Source of the DNA: Methylocapsa acidiphila B2
GTDB lineage: Bacteria; Pseudomonadota; Alphaproteobacteria; Rhizobiales; Beijerinckiaceae
Direction: 5' to 3'
Length of the DNA: 64,000 bases
NCBI RefSeq assembly: GCF_000427445.1
Contig: NZ_KE386496.1
Coordinates: 2,088,506-2,152,505, forward strand
Shown here piece after piece: positions 56,743-64,000 of this stretch (the stretch's first letter is position 1; every line of letters begins with the position of its first letter). The notes under the pieces are model-generated. The model saw nothing but the letters and a program-made list of their open reading frames with translations, was not told where the DNA came from and made no database searches. The position numbers were made by a program, and so were the translations under genes.

Positions 56743-56879
56743 GCGCCCGGCCGAGAGGAGCCCTACCTCGAAGCTTTTTCTTTTGCTGCAATCGCCCTAA
56801 AAGTCCCCCGCTTTCTCGCTTTTCGCCGCCGCGCGTCCTATAGAACCCCAGGATGTTCCAGGCGCAGCGGGAGAGACGC

Positions 56880-57302
56880 GTGGCTGAACGTGAAACACGG
56901 CGCGGCGCAAGCCTTAAGCCGGGCGAAGACCAAAAACGAGGCGAGCAAGAGCGCGAAGAGCAGGACCGTCGGGAAGAAGAAAGCCTAAAAGCCCGGCTCG
57001 ACAAGCTCACGCACGCGCTCGATGCGCAAAAGGACGCGAGCGGGCATGCTCCCGCCGATCAAGACTTAGGCGCGCCAACAGCCGGGTCTCTCGGAAGCGC
57101 GATGAGTCTCGGCTTTCGCGTGCTCAGCGAATTCGTTGCGGCTGTCGTCGTCGGCTTTCTCATCGGTTGGCAAATCGATGTATGGATCGGCACGACGCCA
57201 TGGTTCCTGCTGATTTTTCTGGCCCTCGGGACAGCGGCGGGATTTTGGAATGTATATCGCATCGCCGTTACTCCCCAGGGTTCGAGAGACGGCGACAAGT
57301 GA
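56880..57302 (+). CDS. atpI: ATP synthase assembly protein AtpI (AtpZ/AtpI family)
   Basis: The 140-residue protein has a charged Glu/Arg/Lys-rich N-terminal half and two membrane helices (LSEFVAAVVVGFLIGWQID and PWFLLIFLALGTAAGFWNVYR). This pattern matches AtpI, which helps assemble the c-ring or moves Mg2+. The GTG at 56880 with GGGAGAG five bases upstream is preferred; an ATG nine codons earlier has no site. It opens the Fo operon. Confidence 0.9.
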   Translation: MAERETRRGASLKPGEDQKRGEQEREEQDRREEESLKARLDKLTHALDAQKDASGHAPADQDLGAPTAGSLGSAMSLGFRVLSEFVAAVVVGFLIGWQIDVWIGTTPWFLLIFLALGTAAGFWNVYRIAVTPQGSRDGDK

Positions 57303-57396
57303 GTTAACGCGCGAGTTCGTCGCGCGAAGCAGGGCCGGACGGCGCGCCGGACGGATCGAGAGCGCCGGCGGGACTTAAGGCAAGGGATATCAAGCA

Positions 57397-58155
57397 GTGG
57401 CGGAAGAACACACCATGGATCCGATCCACCAGTTCAACATTGAACGGATCGTCAGCCTTCATCCTTTTGGCGTCGACGCCTCCTTCACCAACGCCGCTCT
57501 GTTCATGCTGATCGTCGTCCTGGCTTCCGCGGCGTTGATGATCGTCGGAACATGGCCGCGGGCGATCGTGCCGGGCCGGCTCCAATCGGCCGCGGAGATG
57601 ACCTATGAATTCGTCGCCTCCACCGTGCGCCTTTCCGCCGGGCAGGAGGGAATGCGCTTCTTCCCCTTCGTCTTCACGCTTTTCCTGTTCGTGCTCTTCT
57701 CGAACCTGATCGGCCTTATTCCCTACACGTTCACGGTCACCAGCCAGATCATCGTGACCTTCGCGCTCGCCGCCCTCGTCATCGGCATGGTGATCGTTTA
57801 CGGGCTCATCCGCCATGGGACGCATTTCCTGCATCTCTTCGTGCCGTCGGGCGTCTCGCCTTTCCTGCTTCCCTTCCTTGTGCTGATCGAGATCATCTCC
57901 TTCGCCTCGCGCCCGATCAGCCTTTCGGTTCGTCTTTTCGCGAATATGCTCGCCGGCCACATCACTTTGAAGGTGATGGGCGGCTTCGTCGCGACCCTGC
58001 TCGGCGCCGGCGCCTATGCGGTGATCGCCCCGCTGCCGCTCGCGGCGACCGTCGCTTTGACGGCCTTCGAGCTGCTCGTGGCGGTGCTGCAGGCCTATGT
58101 CTTCGCCATTCTCACTTGCGTCTATCTCAATGACGCAATTCATCCGGGCCACTGA
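57397..58155 (+). CDS. atpB: F0F1 ATP synthase subunit a
   Basis: The 252-residue membrane subunit forms the proton half-channels against the c-ring. The essential Arg lies in [15 protein letters not shown], and the late [19 protein letters not shown] contains the conserved Gln. The start is a GTG at 57397 ([18 protein letters not shown]), with an ATG six codons later as alternative. About six helices are seen. It follows atpI after 94 bases. Confidence 0.96.
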   Translation: MAEEHTMDPIHQFNIERIVSLHPFGVDASFTNAALFMLIVVLASAALMIVGTWPRAIVPGRLQSAAEMTYEFVASTVRLSAGQEGMRFFPFVFTLFLFVLFSNLIGLIPYTFTVTSQIIVTFALAALVIGMVIVYGLIRHGTHFLHLFVPSGVSPFLLPFLVLIEIISFASRPISLSVRLFANMLAGHITLKVMGGFVATLLGAGAYAVIAPLPLAATVALTAFELLVAVLQAYVFAILTCVYLNDAIHPGH

Positions 58156-58212
58156 ATAAATATTTGAACAACAGATCGGTCGCCCAATCTTCGCAAAGCT
58201 CAGGAGTTAGTC

Positions 58213-58440
58213 ATGGATCCCGTTGCAGCTAAATTCATCGGCGCCGGCCTCGCCGCCATCGGCATGGGCGCCGCCGCCATCGGCGTCGGCTTGATTTTCG
58301 GCAATTTCTTGTCGGGCGCCCTGCGCAACCCGACCGCCTCCGACGCGCAATTCGGACGCGCCTTCATCGGCGCGGCTTTGGCTGAAGGCCTTGGCATTTT
58401 CGCCTTTCTCGTGGCGATCCTCCTGCTCTTCGTCAAGTAA
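58213..58440 (+). CDS. atpE: F0F1 ATP synthase subunit c
   Basis: The 75-residue proteolipid has two helices joined by the RNP loop at residues 38-40 (ALRNPTA) and the proton-binding Glu58 in [14 protein letters not shown]. Glycine-rich packing ([17 protein letters not shown]) is normal. The Glu and lack of extra ligands suggest H+ coupling. Confidence 0.97.
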   Translation: MDPVAAKFIGAGLAAIGMGAAAIGVGLIFGNFLSGALRNPTASDAQFGRAFIGAALAEGLGIFAFLVAILLLFVK

Positions 58441-58506
58441 CTCTTAAAATCTTGGCGCGCCCGGGATTCTCCCGGACGCGCCGGCTTCGTCCTGGAGAGC
58501 CTGTCC

Positions 58507-59637
58507 GTGAACGATGTGAAAGCCCGATTGGAAACCGTCGCGCAAGCGCTCGCCGAAGCCCTCTCGAAAGGCCTGCGCCTCTCCGGGGAGATTGCCGCGA
58601 AAGCCGCGACCGCCAGCGTCGCGGCGGCGTCCCAAGGGCGCCGCTTTATCGAGTCTGAATACGCCAAGATCCAATCAAAGAACCTTTCTCCCTTCGCCTG
58701 GTCGCTGATCGCAGCCGGCGGCGCGGGAGCAGCCGCTGCGCTCGTCATCAATTTGGGATCGGCGGTTTTCGACGGCTCGAGCGCCCGGATTTCCCAGCTC
58801 GACGGAAGCGTCGCCGCCTTGAGCAGACGGCTCGATTCGATCGAACAAGCGGACAAATCGGCCTTGGCCGCGTCTCGCGAAGCCTTGACTGCGCTCGGCG
58901 CTCGCGTCGCTGCGGCGGAGGGCGCAATAAGCAAGAGCACCGAAGTGACAAAATCCACACTCAGCGAGATCCAGAAGACGGTCAGTTCTCAGATCGTCGC
59001 CCGCGCCGCGACGTCAGGCGAGGCCGCCGTCCCATCCCCCGACCTCGGCGGCATCGAGCAGCGTCTCGCTGCGCTCGAAGCGAAGGTGACGACGCATGAA
59101 GCGCCCGTCGGGGAAGCGTCCCATGCGGTCGAAGGCGGCCATGAAGCCGGGGCCTTCCCGCCTTTCGAATCGGCCAATTTCGCGCCTGTGCTCATCTGGC
59201 TCGCGTTGAGCTTCGGCCTGCTCTATCTCCTGATGGCCAAGCTCGCTCTGCCGCGCGTCGAGAACATCCTGCATGCGCGCGCCGCAAAGCTCACCAAGGA
59301 CATCAGCGAGGCAAACGCCTTTCGCAAGCGCTCGGAAGAAGCGGCTGCGGCGCATGAAAAGACGATCGCCGACGCGCGCGCCAAGGCGCAGGCGCTGGCG
59401 CAGGAAACCCATGTCAAGCTCAACGCCGAGGCCGACGCCAAGCGCCATGCGCTGGAGACAGATCTGAACGCCAAACTCGCCGCGGCGGAAGGCAAGATCG
59501 CAGAGACCAAATCCAAGGCGATGGCCAATGTCGAAGGCATAGCCGGCGAGGCCGCCTCGGCGATCGTCGAGCGCCTGACCGGACAGCCCGCCGATCGCAA
59601 AGCGATCGACGCTGCGCTCACCACATTGAAAGCCTGA
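58507..59637 (+). CDS. atpG: ATP synthase subunit b' with long N-terminal extension
   Basis: The 376-residue frame ends in a normal b' subunit. HEAGAFPPFESANFAPVLIW (212-231) leads into its membrane helix, then LPRVENILHARAAKL and a long helical stalk. Before it are about 200 extra residues: an amphipathic start, one membrane helix (SPFAWSLIAAGGAGAAAALVI, 61-81) and a heptad-rich coiled coil (about 92-195). The usual b' is 160-190 residues. A GTG at 59086 (residue 194) could start a normal-length protein, but its ribosome site is weak and no stop separates the two parts. The GTG at 58507 opens the frame. So it is either a true fusion or two overlapping products. Confidence 0.83.
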   Translation: MNDVKARLETVAQALAEALSKGLRLSGEIAAKAATASVAAASQGRRFIESEYAKIQSKNLSPFAWSLIAAGGAGAAAALVINLGSAVFDGSSARISQLDGSVAALSRRLDSIEQADKSALAASREALTALGARVAAAEGAISKSTEVTKSTLSEIQKTVSSQIVARAATSGEAAVPSPDLGGIEQRLAALEAKVTTHEAPVGEASHAVEGGHEAGAFPPFESANFAPVLIWLALSFGLLYLLMAKLALPRVENILHARAAKLTKDISEANAFRKRSEEAAAAHEKTIADARAKAQALAQETHVKLNAEADAKRHALETDLNAKLAAAEGKIAETKSKAMANVEGIAGEAASAIVERLTGQPADRKAIDAALTTLKA

Positions 59638-59652
59638 GGCTGGAGAATTTCG

Positions 59653-60135
59653 ATGTTCAACGAGGAATTTTTCGTCGCTCTCGGCTTCGCTATTTTTGTT
59701 GTTTTGCTCGGCTATCTCGGCGTCCATAAGAAGCTCGGCGCGGCGCTCGATCAGCGCGGCGACCGGATCAAGGGCGAGCTCGCGGAAGCCGAACGGCTGC
59801 GCGCCGAGGCCGAGGCGCTTCTCGCCTCTTACGAGAAGCGCCGGGCCGAAGCCGAAGTCGAGGCGCAAGCGGTGGTCGCGCAGGCGCGCGCCGAGGCCGA
59901 GCTTCTCGCCAAGGAAGCACATGAGCGCACCGCCGATTTCATCCAGCGACGCACCAAGCAGGCCGAGGAAAAGATCGCATCGGCTGAAGCCCAGGCCATG
60001 GCCGAAGTTCGGGCCGCGGCGGCGGACGCCGCGTCCAAGGTCGCCGAAACCGTGCTGAAGGCCGAAGCCAAGGGCGCTTTGGGCGAGGAGCTGATCTCCA
60101 AAGGCATCAGCGATTTGAAGACGCTTTTCCATTAG
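59653..60135 (+). CDS. atpF: F0F1 ATP synthase subunit b
   Basis: The 160-residue peripheral stalk subunit has one N-terminal helix (EFFVALGFAIFVVLLGYLGV) and a long charged helix (RIKGELAEAERLRAEAEALL and more) that pairs with b'. It follows the b' gene after 15 bases and closes the Fo operon. The F1 genes are not here, as in most alphaproteobacteria. The end is marked by a palindrome and a terminator. Confidence 0.96.
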   Translation: MFNEEFFVALGFAIFVVLLGYLGVHKKLGAALDQRGDRIKGELAEAERLRAEAEALLASYEKRRAEAEVEAQAVVAQARAEAELLAKEAHERTADFIQRRTKQAEEKIASAEAQAMAEVRAAAADAASKVAETVLKAEAKGALGEELISKGISDLKTLFH

Positions 60136-60176
60136 TTCACGATCTTTTTGGATCCTTTCGATCCAAAGTCCTGAAC
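60135..60176. repeat. Dispersed palindromic repeat after atpF (copy E)
   Basis: TTTGGATC-CTTTC-GATCCAAA at 60147-60067-type arms (60147-60154 and 60160-60167) is framed by GTTCA and TGAAC. The core matches copy A. It begins at the atpF stop codon and may stabilise or end the transcript. Confidence 0.6.
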
Positions 60177-60199
60177 CTGATCGCGTCCTGACATTGAGA

Positions 60200-60236
60200 G
60201 CGGCATGCGGATTAAATCCCGCGCGCCGCTTTTTTT
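60200..60236 (+). terminator. Intrinsic terminator of the ATP synthase Fo operon
   Basis: A GC-rich stem (GCGGCATGCGG pairing with CCCGCGCGCCGC, two mismatches) with loop ATTAAAT is followed by seven T residues. It lies 65 bases after the atpF stop. Confidence 0.8.
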
Positions 60237-60293
60237 ATTGGCGCTAAACGGCGTTTGAAATTGCGGATGCGCCGCAGAACAACACGCGGCGCC

Positions 60294-61874
60294 CTACTCC
60301 GCGACCGGCTTCGTCCATTTCAAGATCGGACGCCGCGCCGCGCCGGTCTCATCGAGGCGGCGCCGCGGAGCGTGGAAAGGCGCGGCGAGAAAGCGCTCGG
60401 TCTCACCGCGCAACGCCGCGAAAGCGAGATCGCGCATCGTCGCGATGAAGAGATCGAGCGACGCCTTGGACTCGGATTCGGTCGGCTCGATCAGCATCGC
60501 GCCATGGACGACCAGCGGAAAATAGATCGTCATCGGATGATAGCCTTCGTCGATGAGGGCTTTAGCGAAATCGAGGGTCGTCAAGCCGGTCGGCTTCAGC
60601 CAGGCGTCGTCGAAGAGCGCCTCGTGCATGCAGAGCTTGTCGCCGAAAGGCTGCGACAGGAGATCCGCGAGGCTCGCGCGAATGTAATTCGCGCTGAGCA
60701 CGGCGTCTTCCGAAGCCTGGCGCAATCCATCGGCGCCATGCGACAGCATATAGGCGAGGGCGCGCACGAACATGCCCATCTGGCCGTGAAAGGCGCTCAT
60801 TCTCCCAATCGACTGAGGCGCCTCGCTCGCCTGCTCGATCAGGCGCAGGCCGTTGTCGTCGCGGCGAAGGAAAGGCAAAGGCGCGAAGGGCGCGAGCTGC
60901 GCCGAGAGGGCGACAGGACCTGCGCCCGGACCGCCGCCGCCATGCGGGGTCGAGAACGTCTTGTGCAGATTGATGTGCATGGCGTCCACGCCGAGATCTC
61001 CCGGCCGCGCCTTGCCCATGATCGCGTTGAAATTCGCCCCGTCGCAATAGAAATAGGCACCGGCCTCATGCACGACTTCGGCGATCGCGACAATATCCTT
61101 CTCGAACAGGCCGCAAGTATTGGGATTGGTCAGCATGATCGCGGCGACGTCCGGCCCGAGCCGGCGGCGGACCTCGGCGGCGTCGACGGTCCCGTCGGCG
61201 CGGGCCGGGACGGAGCGAATCTCGAAGCCGATCCGCGTCGCACTCGCCGGATTGGTGCCATGAGCCGAATCCGGCACGAGAACGATTTTGCGCGTCGCCC
61301 CCTCGCCCTTGGCGGCGATCGCCGCCTTGATCGCCATCATGCCGCAAGCCTCGCCATGCGCGCCGGCTTTCGGCGACATGGCGATGGCCTCCATGCCGGT
61401 CAGCGCCAAGAGCCAGCGCGCGAGCTCTTCCATAAGCTCGAGCGCGCCTTGGACGGTCGATTGCGGCTGGAGCGGATGAATATCGGCGAAGCCCGGCAGC
61501 CGCGCCAGAGCTTCGTTGAGGCGGGGATTATGTTTCATCGTGCAGGAGCCGAGCGGGTAGAGGCCGGCGTCGATCGAATAATTCTTCTGCGACAGGCGCA
61601 CATAATGGCGCATCGCCTCGGGCTCGCTTAGTCCCGGCAAGCCGAGCGCAGCCTTGCGCGCGAGCCCGCCGAGCCGATCCGTGAAAGGCGCGGGCTCGTC
61701 CAGATCGACGCCCGTAACCTCGGCGCGGCCGATCTCGAAGATCAATCCCTCTTCCAGCGCAAGCGCGCGATTGCCGGTAAACGTGTCGATTTCCGATCGC
61801 GCCGCCTCGCCGGTTTGCGTCGGGCGGCCTTGGGTTGGGCGACCTTCGGTCAGACGTTCGGGCCTGTTCATCAT
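60294..61874 (-). CDS. gcvPB: Glycine decarboxylase P-protein subunit 2
   Basis: The 526-residue PLP enzyme is half of the glycine cleavage P-protein. The PLP lysine lies in DAMHINLHKTFSTPHGGGGPG. Other motifs are LGSCTMKHNPRLNE near residue 110 and SPKAGAHGEACGMMAIK. The start is an ATG whose first base overlaps the gcvPA stop (TGATG). It closes a gcvT-H-PA-PB operon. The split P-protein replaces the single GcvP common in many alphaproteobacteria. Confidence 0.95.
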   Translation of the reverse strand: MMNRPERLTEGRPTQGRPTQTGEAARSEIDTFTGNRALALEEGLIFEIGRAEVTGVDLDEPAPFTDRLGGLARKAALGLPGLSEPEAMRHYVRLSQKNYSIDAGLYPLGSCTMKHNPRLNEALARLPGFADIHPLQPQSTVQGALELMEELARWLLALTGMEAIAMSPKAGAHGEACGMMAIKAAIAAKGEGATRKIVLVPDSAHGTNPASATRIGFEIRSVPARADGTVDAAEVRRRLGPDVAAIMLTNPNTCGLFEKDIVAIAEVVHEAGAYFYCDGANFNAIMGKARPGDLGVDAMHINLHKTFSTPHGGGGPGAGPVALSAQLAPFAPLPFLRRDDNGLRLIEQASEAPQSIGRMSAFHGQMGMFVRALAYMLSHGADGLRQASEDAVLSANYIRASLADLLSQPFGDKLCMHEALFDDAWLKPTGLTTLDFAKALIDEGYHPMTIYFPLVVHGAMLIEPTESESKASLDLFIATMRDLAFAALRGETERFLAAPFHAPRRRLDETGAARRPILKWTKPVAE

Positions 61875-63214
61875 CAAAACGCTCCCTGCAGGGCGTCGGC
61901 AAGCGCGCCGCGATCTGCCTCCGTATTGATCTCTGTCGAGGCGACGAGGATCAGATCATCGAGCCCCTGCCCCGGTAAAAGCCGCGAGATCGGAACGCCG
62001 CCGAGCACGCCTCTTTGCGCCATGCGCTCCACGACCCCCGCGGCGTCGGCCGGGATGCGGATCGTGAATTCGTTGAAGAATGTCTTGGTCAGCACCTCGA
62101 CGCCGTTCACCGCGGCGAGACGATCAGCGAGATCGACCGCGTTAGCGTGATTGATCCGCGCGAGCCGGCGCAGCCCGGTCTCGCCGAGCAGAGAGAGGTG
62201 AATCGTAAAGGCGAGCGCGCAGAGCCCCGAATTGGTGCAAATGTTGGAGGTCGCCCGGTCGCGCCTGATGTGCTGCTCGCGCGTCGACAGCGTCAGGACG
62301 AAGCTGCGGCGTCCCTCCGCGTCCACCGTTTGGCCGCAGAGTCTGCCGGGCATTTGGCGGAGATATTTCTCCTTGGCGGCGAAAAGCCCGACATAGGGCC
62401 CGCCGAAATTCAGCGCATTGCCGATCGACTGGCCCTCGCCGACGACAATGTCCGCGCCCATGGCGCCCGGCGGCTCGACAAGGCCGAGCGAAACCGCCTC
62501 GGTGAAAACCGCGACGAGCAGCGCGCCTTTTTCCTTGCAGATGGCGGCGAGCTGCGAGAGATCCCGCAGGTTGCCGAACACATCTGGATTTTGCACGAGG
62601 ACGCAGGAGGTCTCGGAGTCGATCGTCGCGGCGAGATCCTCGCGCGCGAAAACATCGGGCGGAAGCGAGACGACGGCCTCGCCGCCAGCCAAGGAAGCGG
62701 CGCGGACGACCTCGGCGTAATGCGGGTGGAGGCCGCCAGACAGGACCGCCTTGCTCCGGCCCGTGACGCGATGGGCCATCAGCGCAGCCTCCGCCGCCGC
62801 GGTGGAGCCGTCATACATGGAGGCGTTGGCTGCATCCATCGCGGTCAGGGCGGCGACCTGGGTCTGGAACTCGAAAATATATTGCAGAGTGCCTTGCGCG
62901 ATCTCGGCTTGATAGGGCGTGTAGCTCGTCAGGAATTCGGAGCGCTGGATCAAATGATCGACGCTCGCCGGAACATGATGCTTGTAGGCTCCCGCGCCCA
63001 CGAAAAAAGGAACCGACCCGGCCGCGACATTTTTCGCCGCGAGATTGGAAAGCAAGCGCCCGACTTCCATCTCGCTCTTGCGCCGCGGCAGATCGAGATC
63101 GCCGGCGAGGCGCTTGTCTGCGGGAATGTCGGCAAAGAGCGCCTCGACGTCAGCGACGCCGACCCGCGCCAGCATGTCGACGCGATCCTCGCGGGTCAAA
63201 GGAAGATAGCGCAT
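61874..63214 (-). CDS. gcvPA: Glycine decarboxylase P-protein subunit 1
   Basis: The 446-residue subunit pairs with GcvPB to decarboxylate glycine and load the aminomethyl group on Gcv[21 protein letters not shown] is the usual start. The family motifs are [39 protein letters not shown] and [14 protein letters not shown]. It follows gcvH after 12 bases. Confidence 0.95.
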   Translation of the reverse strand: MRYLPLTREDRVDMLARVGVADVEALFADIPADKRLAGDLDLPRRKSEMEVGRLLSNLAAKNVAAGSVPFFVGAGAYKHHVPASVDHLIQRSEFLTSYTPYQAEIAQGTLQYIFEFQTQVAALTAMDAANASMYDGSTAAAEAALMAHRVTGRSKAVLSGGLHPHYAEVVRAASLAGGEAVVSLPPDVFAREDLAATIDSETSCVLVQNPDVFGNLRDLSQLAAICKEKGALLVAVFTEAVSLGLVEPPGAMGADIVVGEGQSIGNALNFGGPYVGLFAAKEKYLRQMPGRLCGQTVDAEGRRSFVLTLSTREQHIRRDRATSNICTNSGLCALAFTIHLSLLGETGLRRLARINHANAVDLADRLAAVNGVEVLTKTFFNEFTIRIPADAAGVVERMAQRGVLGGVPISRLLPGQGLDDLILVASTEINTEADRGALADALQGAF

Positions 63215-63226
63215 AGCGGCTCACTC

Positions 63227-63604
63227 CTATTCGAGAGATTTCACGTAGTCCTGGTAGGCATCTTCATCCATCAAGCTGTCGAGCTCGGTCGCATCGCGGA
63301 GCCTGATCTTGAAGAACCAGCCCTTGTCGAGAGGGTCTTCATTGACTATGGCCGGCGTCTCCTCGAGGGCGTTGTTGACTTCGATCACCTCGCCCGAAGC
63401 CGGGGCGTTGATCCCGCTCGCCGCCTTGACGCTTTCGACCACCGCCGCCTCGGCGCCTTGAGTCACGACTCTGCCGATGAGAGGCAGCTCAACGAAGACC
63501 ACGTCGCCCAATTGGCCCTGGGCGTAGTCCGTGATCCCGACCATGCCGGACCCGTCCTCGACGCGGATAAATTCATGCTCTTTGGTGTAGAACGTGGTCG
63601 GCAT
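63227..63604 (-). CDS. gcvH: Glycine cleavage system H protein
   Basis: The 125-residue lipoyl carrier has the lipoate-binding Lys60 in VVESVKAASGINAPASGEV and a normal beta-barrel (QLGDVVFVELPLIGRVV). The ATG at 63604 overlaps the gcvT stop by one base (TGATG), so the genes are coupled. Confidence 0.96.
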   Translation of the reverse strand: MPTTFYTKEHEFIRVEDGSGMVGITDYAQGQLGDVVFVELPLIGRVVTQGAEAAVVESVKAASGINAPASGEVIEVNNALEETPAIVNEDPLDKGWFFKIRLRDATELDSLMDEDAYQDYVKSLE

Positions 63605-64000
63605 CAATTCCCCCTGTAATAGGCGTGCGGCGTGAAAGGCATTGAGACGATCCGCGCCGCAAGCGGCTTGCCCCGCGTCATAAGACTGACCGGCGCGCCG
63701 ATCGTCGCGTGGATCGCGTCGACGTAGCCCATGCCGATGGGACGCCCGAGGCTCGGCGCAAACCCGCCCGAGGTCAGGCGACCGATAGCCCGGCCGCTGG
63801 ATTCAAGGACCTCGGAGCCCTCCCGCGCCGGCGCCTTGCCCTCGAGGAGAAAGCCGACGCGGCGGCGCGCGGGACCCTTCGCGAGGGCGCGCGCGATCGC
63901 CTCCGCGCCCGGAAATCCGCCTTGCTCGCGGCGGCGGCGTGGGATCGACCAGGAGAGCCCGGCCTCGACCGGATCGGTCGTCCGATCGATGTCATGGCCA
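63604..64000 (-). CDS. gcvT: Glycine cleavage system T protein (aminomethyltransferase), C-terminal part
   Basis: The minus-strand frame from the window edge to the TGA at 63604-63606 reads as the GcvT C-terminus: HDIDRTTDPVEAGLSWSIP, then GRAIGRLTSGGFAPSLGR and PIGMGYVDAIHA, ending MPFTPHAYYRGN. About 132 codons are inside the window and the start lies beyond 64000. It transfers the methylene group to tetrahydrofolate, which links the operon to C1 metabolism. Confidence 0.93.
   Translation of the reverse strand, partial: GHDIDRTTDPVEAGLSWSIPRRRREQGGFPGAEAIARALAKGPARRRVGFLLEGKAPAREGSEVLESSGRAIGRLTSGGFAPSLGRPIGMGYVDAIHATIGAPVSLMTRGKPLAARIVSMPFTPHAYYRGN

Overview
The window is GC-rich alphaproteobacterial chromosome. 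The best taxonomic clue is a particulate methane monooxygenase subunit C gene (pmoC, 28792-29589) whose protein keeps all six metal ligands. Together with the split glycine decarboxylase, the alphaproteobacterial rimP-nusA-ylxR-infB-rbfA-truB order and the ATP synthase Fo operon with a b' subunit, it points to a type II methanotroph near Methylocystis/Methylosinus. The genus is inference.

Layout. 0-5.2 kb: glycerophosphodiester phosphodiesterase, a PGM1-like ATP-grasp ligase, a DUF2189 membrane protein and an aldehyde dehydrogenase. 5.2-12.9 kb (minus strand): the translation/transcription operon rimP-nusA-ylxR-infB-rbfA-truB, with a strong sigma70-type promoter and an intrinsic attenuator in its leader. 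13-15.6 kb: an alpha-E protein and circularly permuted ATP-grasp pair. 15.8-20 kb: fasciclin protein, coiled-coil membrane protein, cdd-deoA and a cold-shock gene. 20.2-28.2 kb (minus): a six-subunit energy-converting-hydrogenase-related (Ehr/Hyf-like) complex. Its large subunit has lost the NiFe-binding cysteine motifs, and its small-subunit gene is cut off from the rest by an oppositely oriented HAD phosphatase. 28.8-31.5 kb: orphan pmoC, a PmoD-like copper-protein candidate and a LysR regulator. 31.6-48.6 kb: mixed housekeeping and stress genes (two GSTs, CnoX, MsrA, NYN protein, glycosyltransferase, DUF6502/DUF5666 pair, MFS carrier, FUSC, exonuclease III), including two adjacent genes broken by three one-base gaps. 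49.4-52.3 kb: chrA-sulP pair. 53.2-56.6 kb: smc. 56.7-60.2 kb: ATP synthase operon atpI-B-E-b'-F with promoter and terminator; the b' gene is about twice the usual size. 60.3-64 kb: gcvT-H-PA-PB on the minus strand, with gcvT running off the window.

How the parts fit. pMMO, the Ehr complex and Fo-ATP synthase all act in the cytoplasmic or intracytoplasmic membrane on quinol and ion-gradient energetics. Glycine cleavage feeds C1/serine metabolism, as expected in a serine-cycle methanotroph. I saw no tRNA, rRNA, CRISPR array, transposase or prophage. A family of short palindromic intergenic repeats is scattered through the window. The most unusual items are the NiFe-less Ehr complex, the orphan pmoC/pmoD-like/LysR cassette, the extended b' subunit, and three regularly spaced GTGGG-N7-CMCAC sites upstream of a DUF6502 gene.
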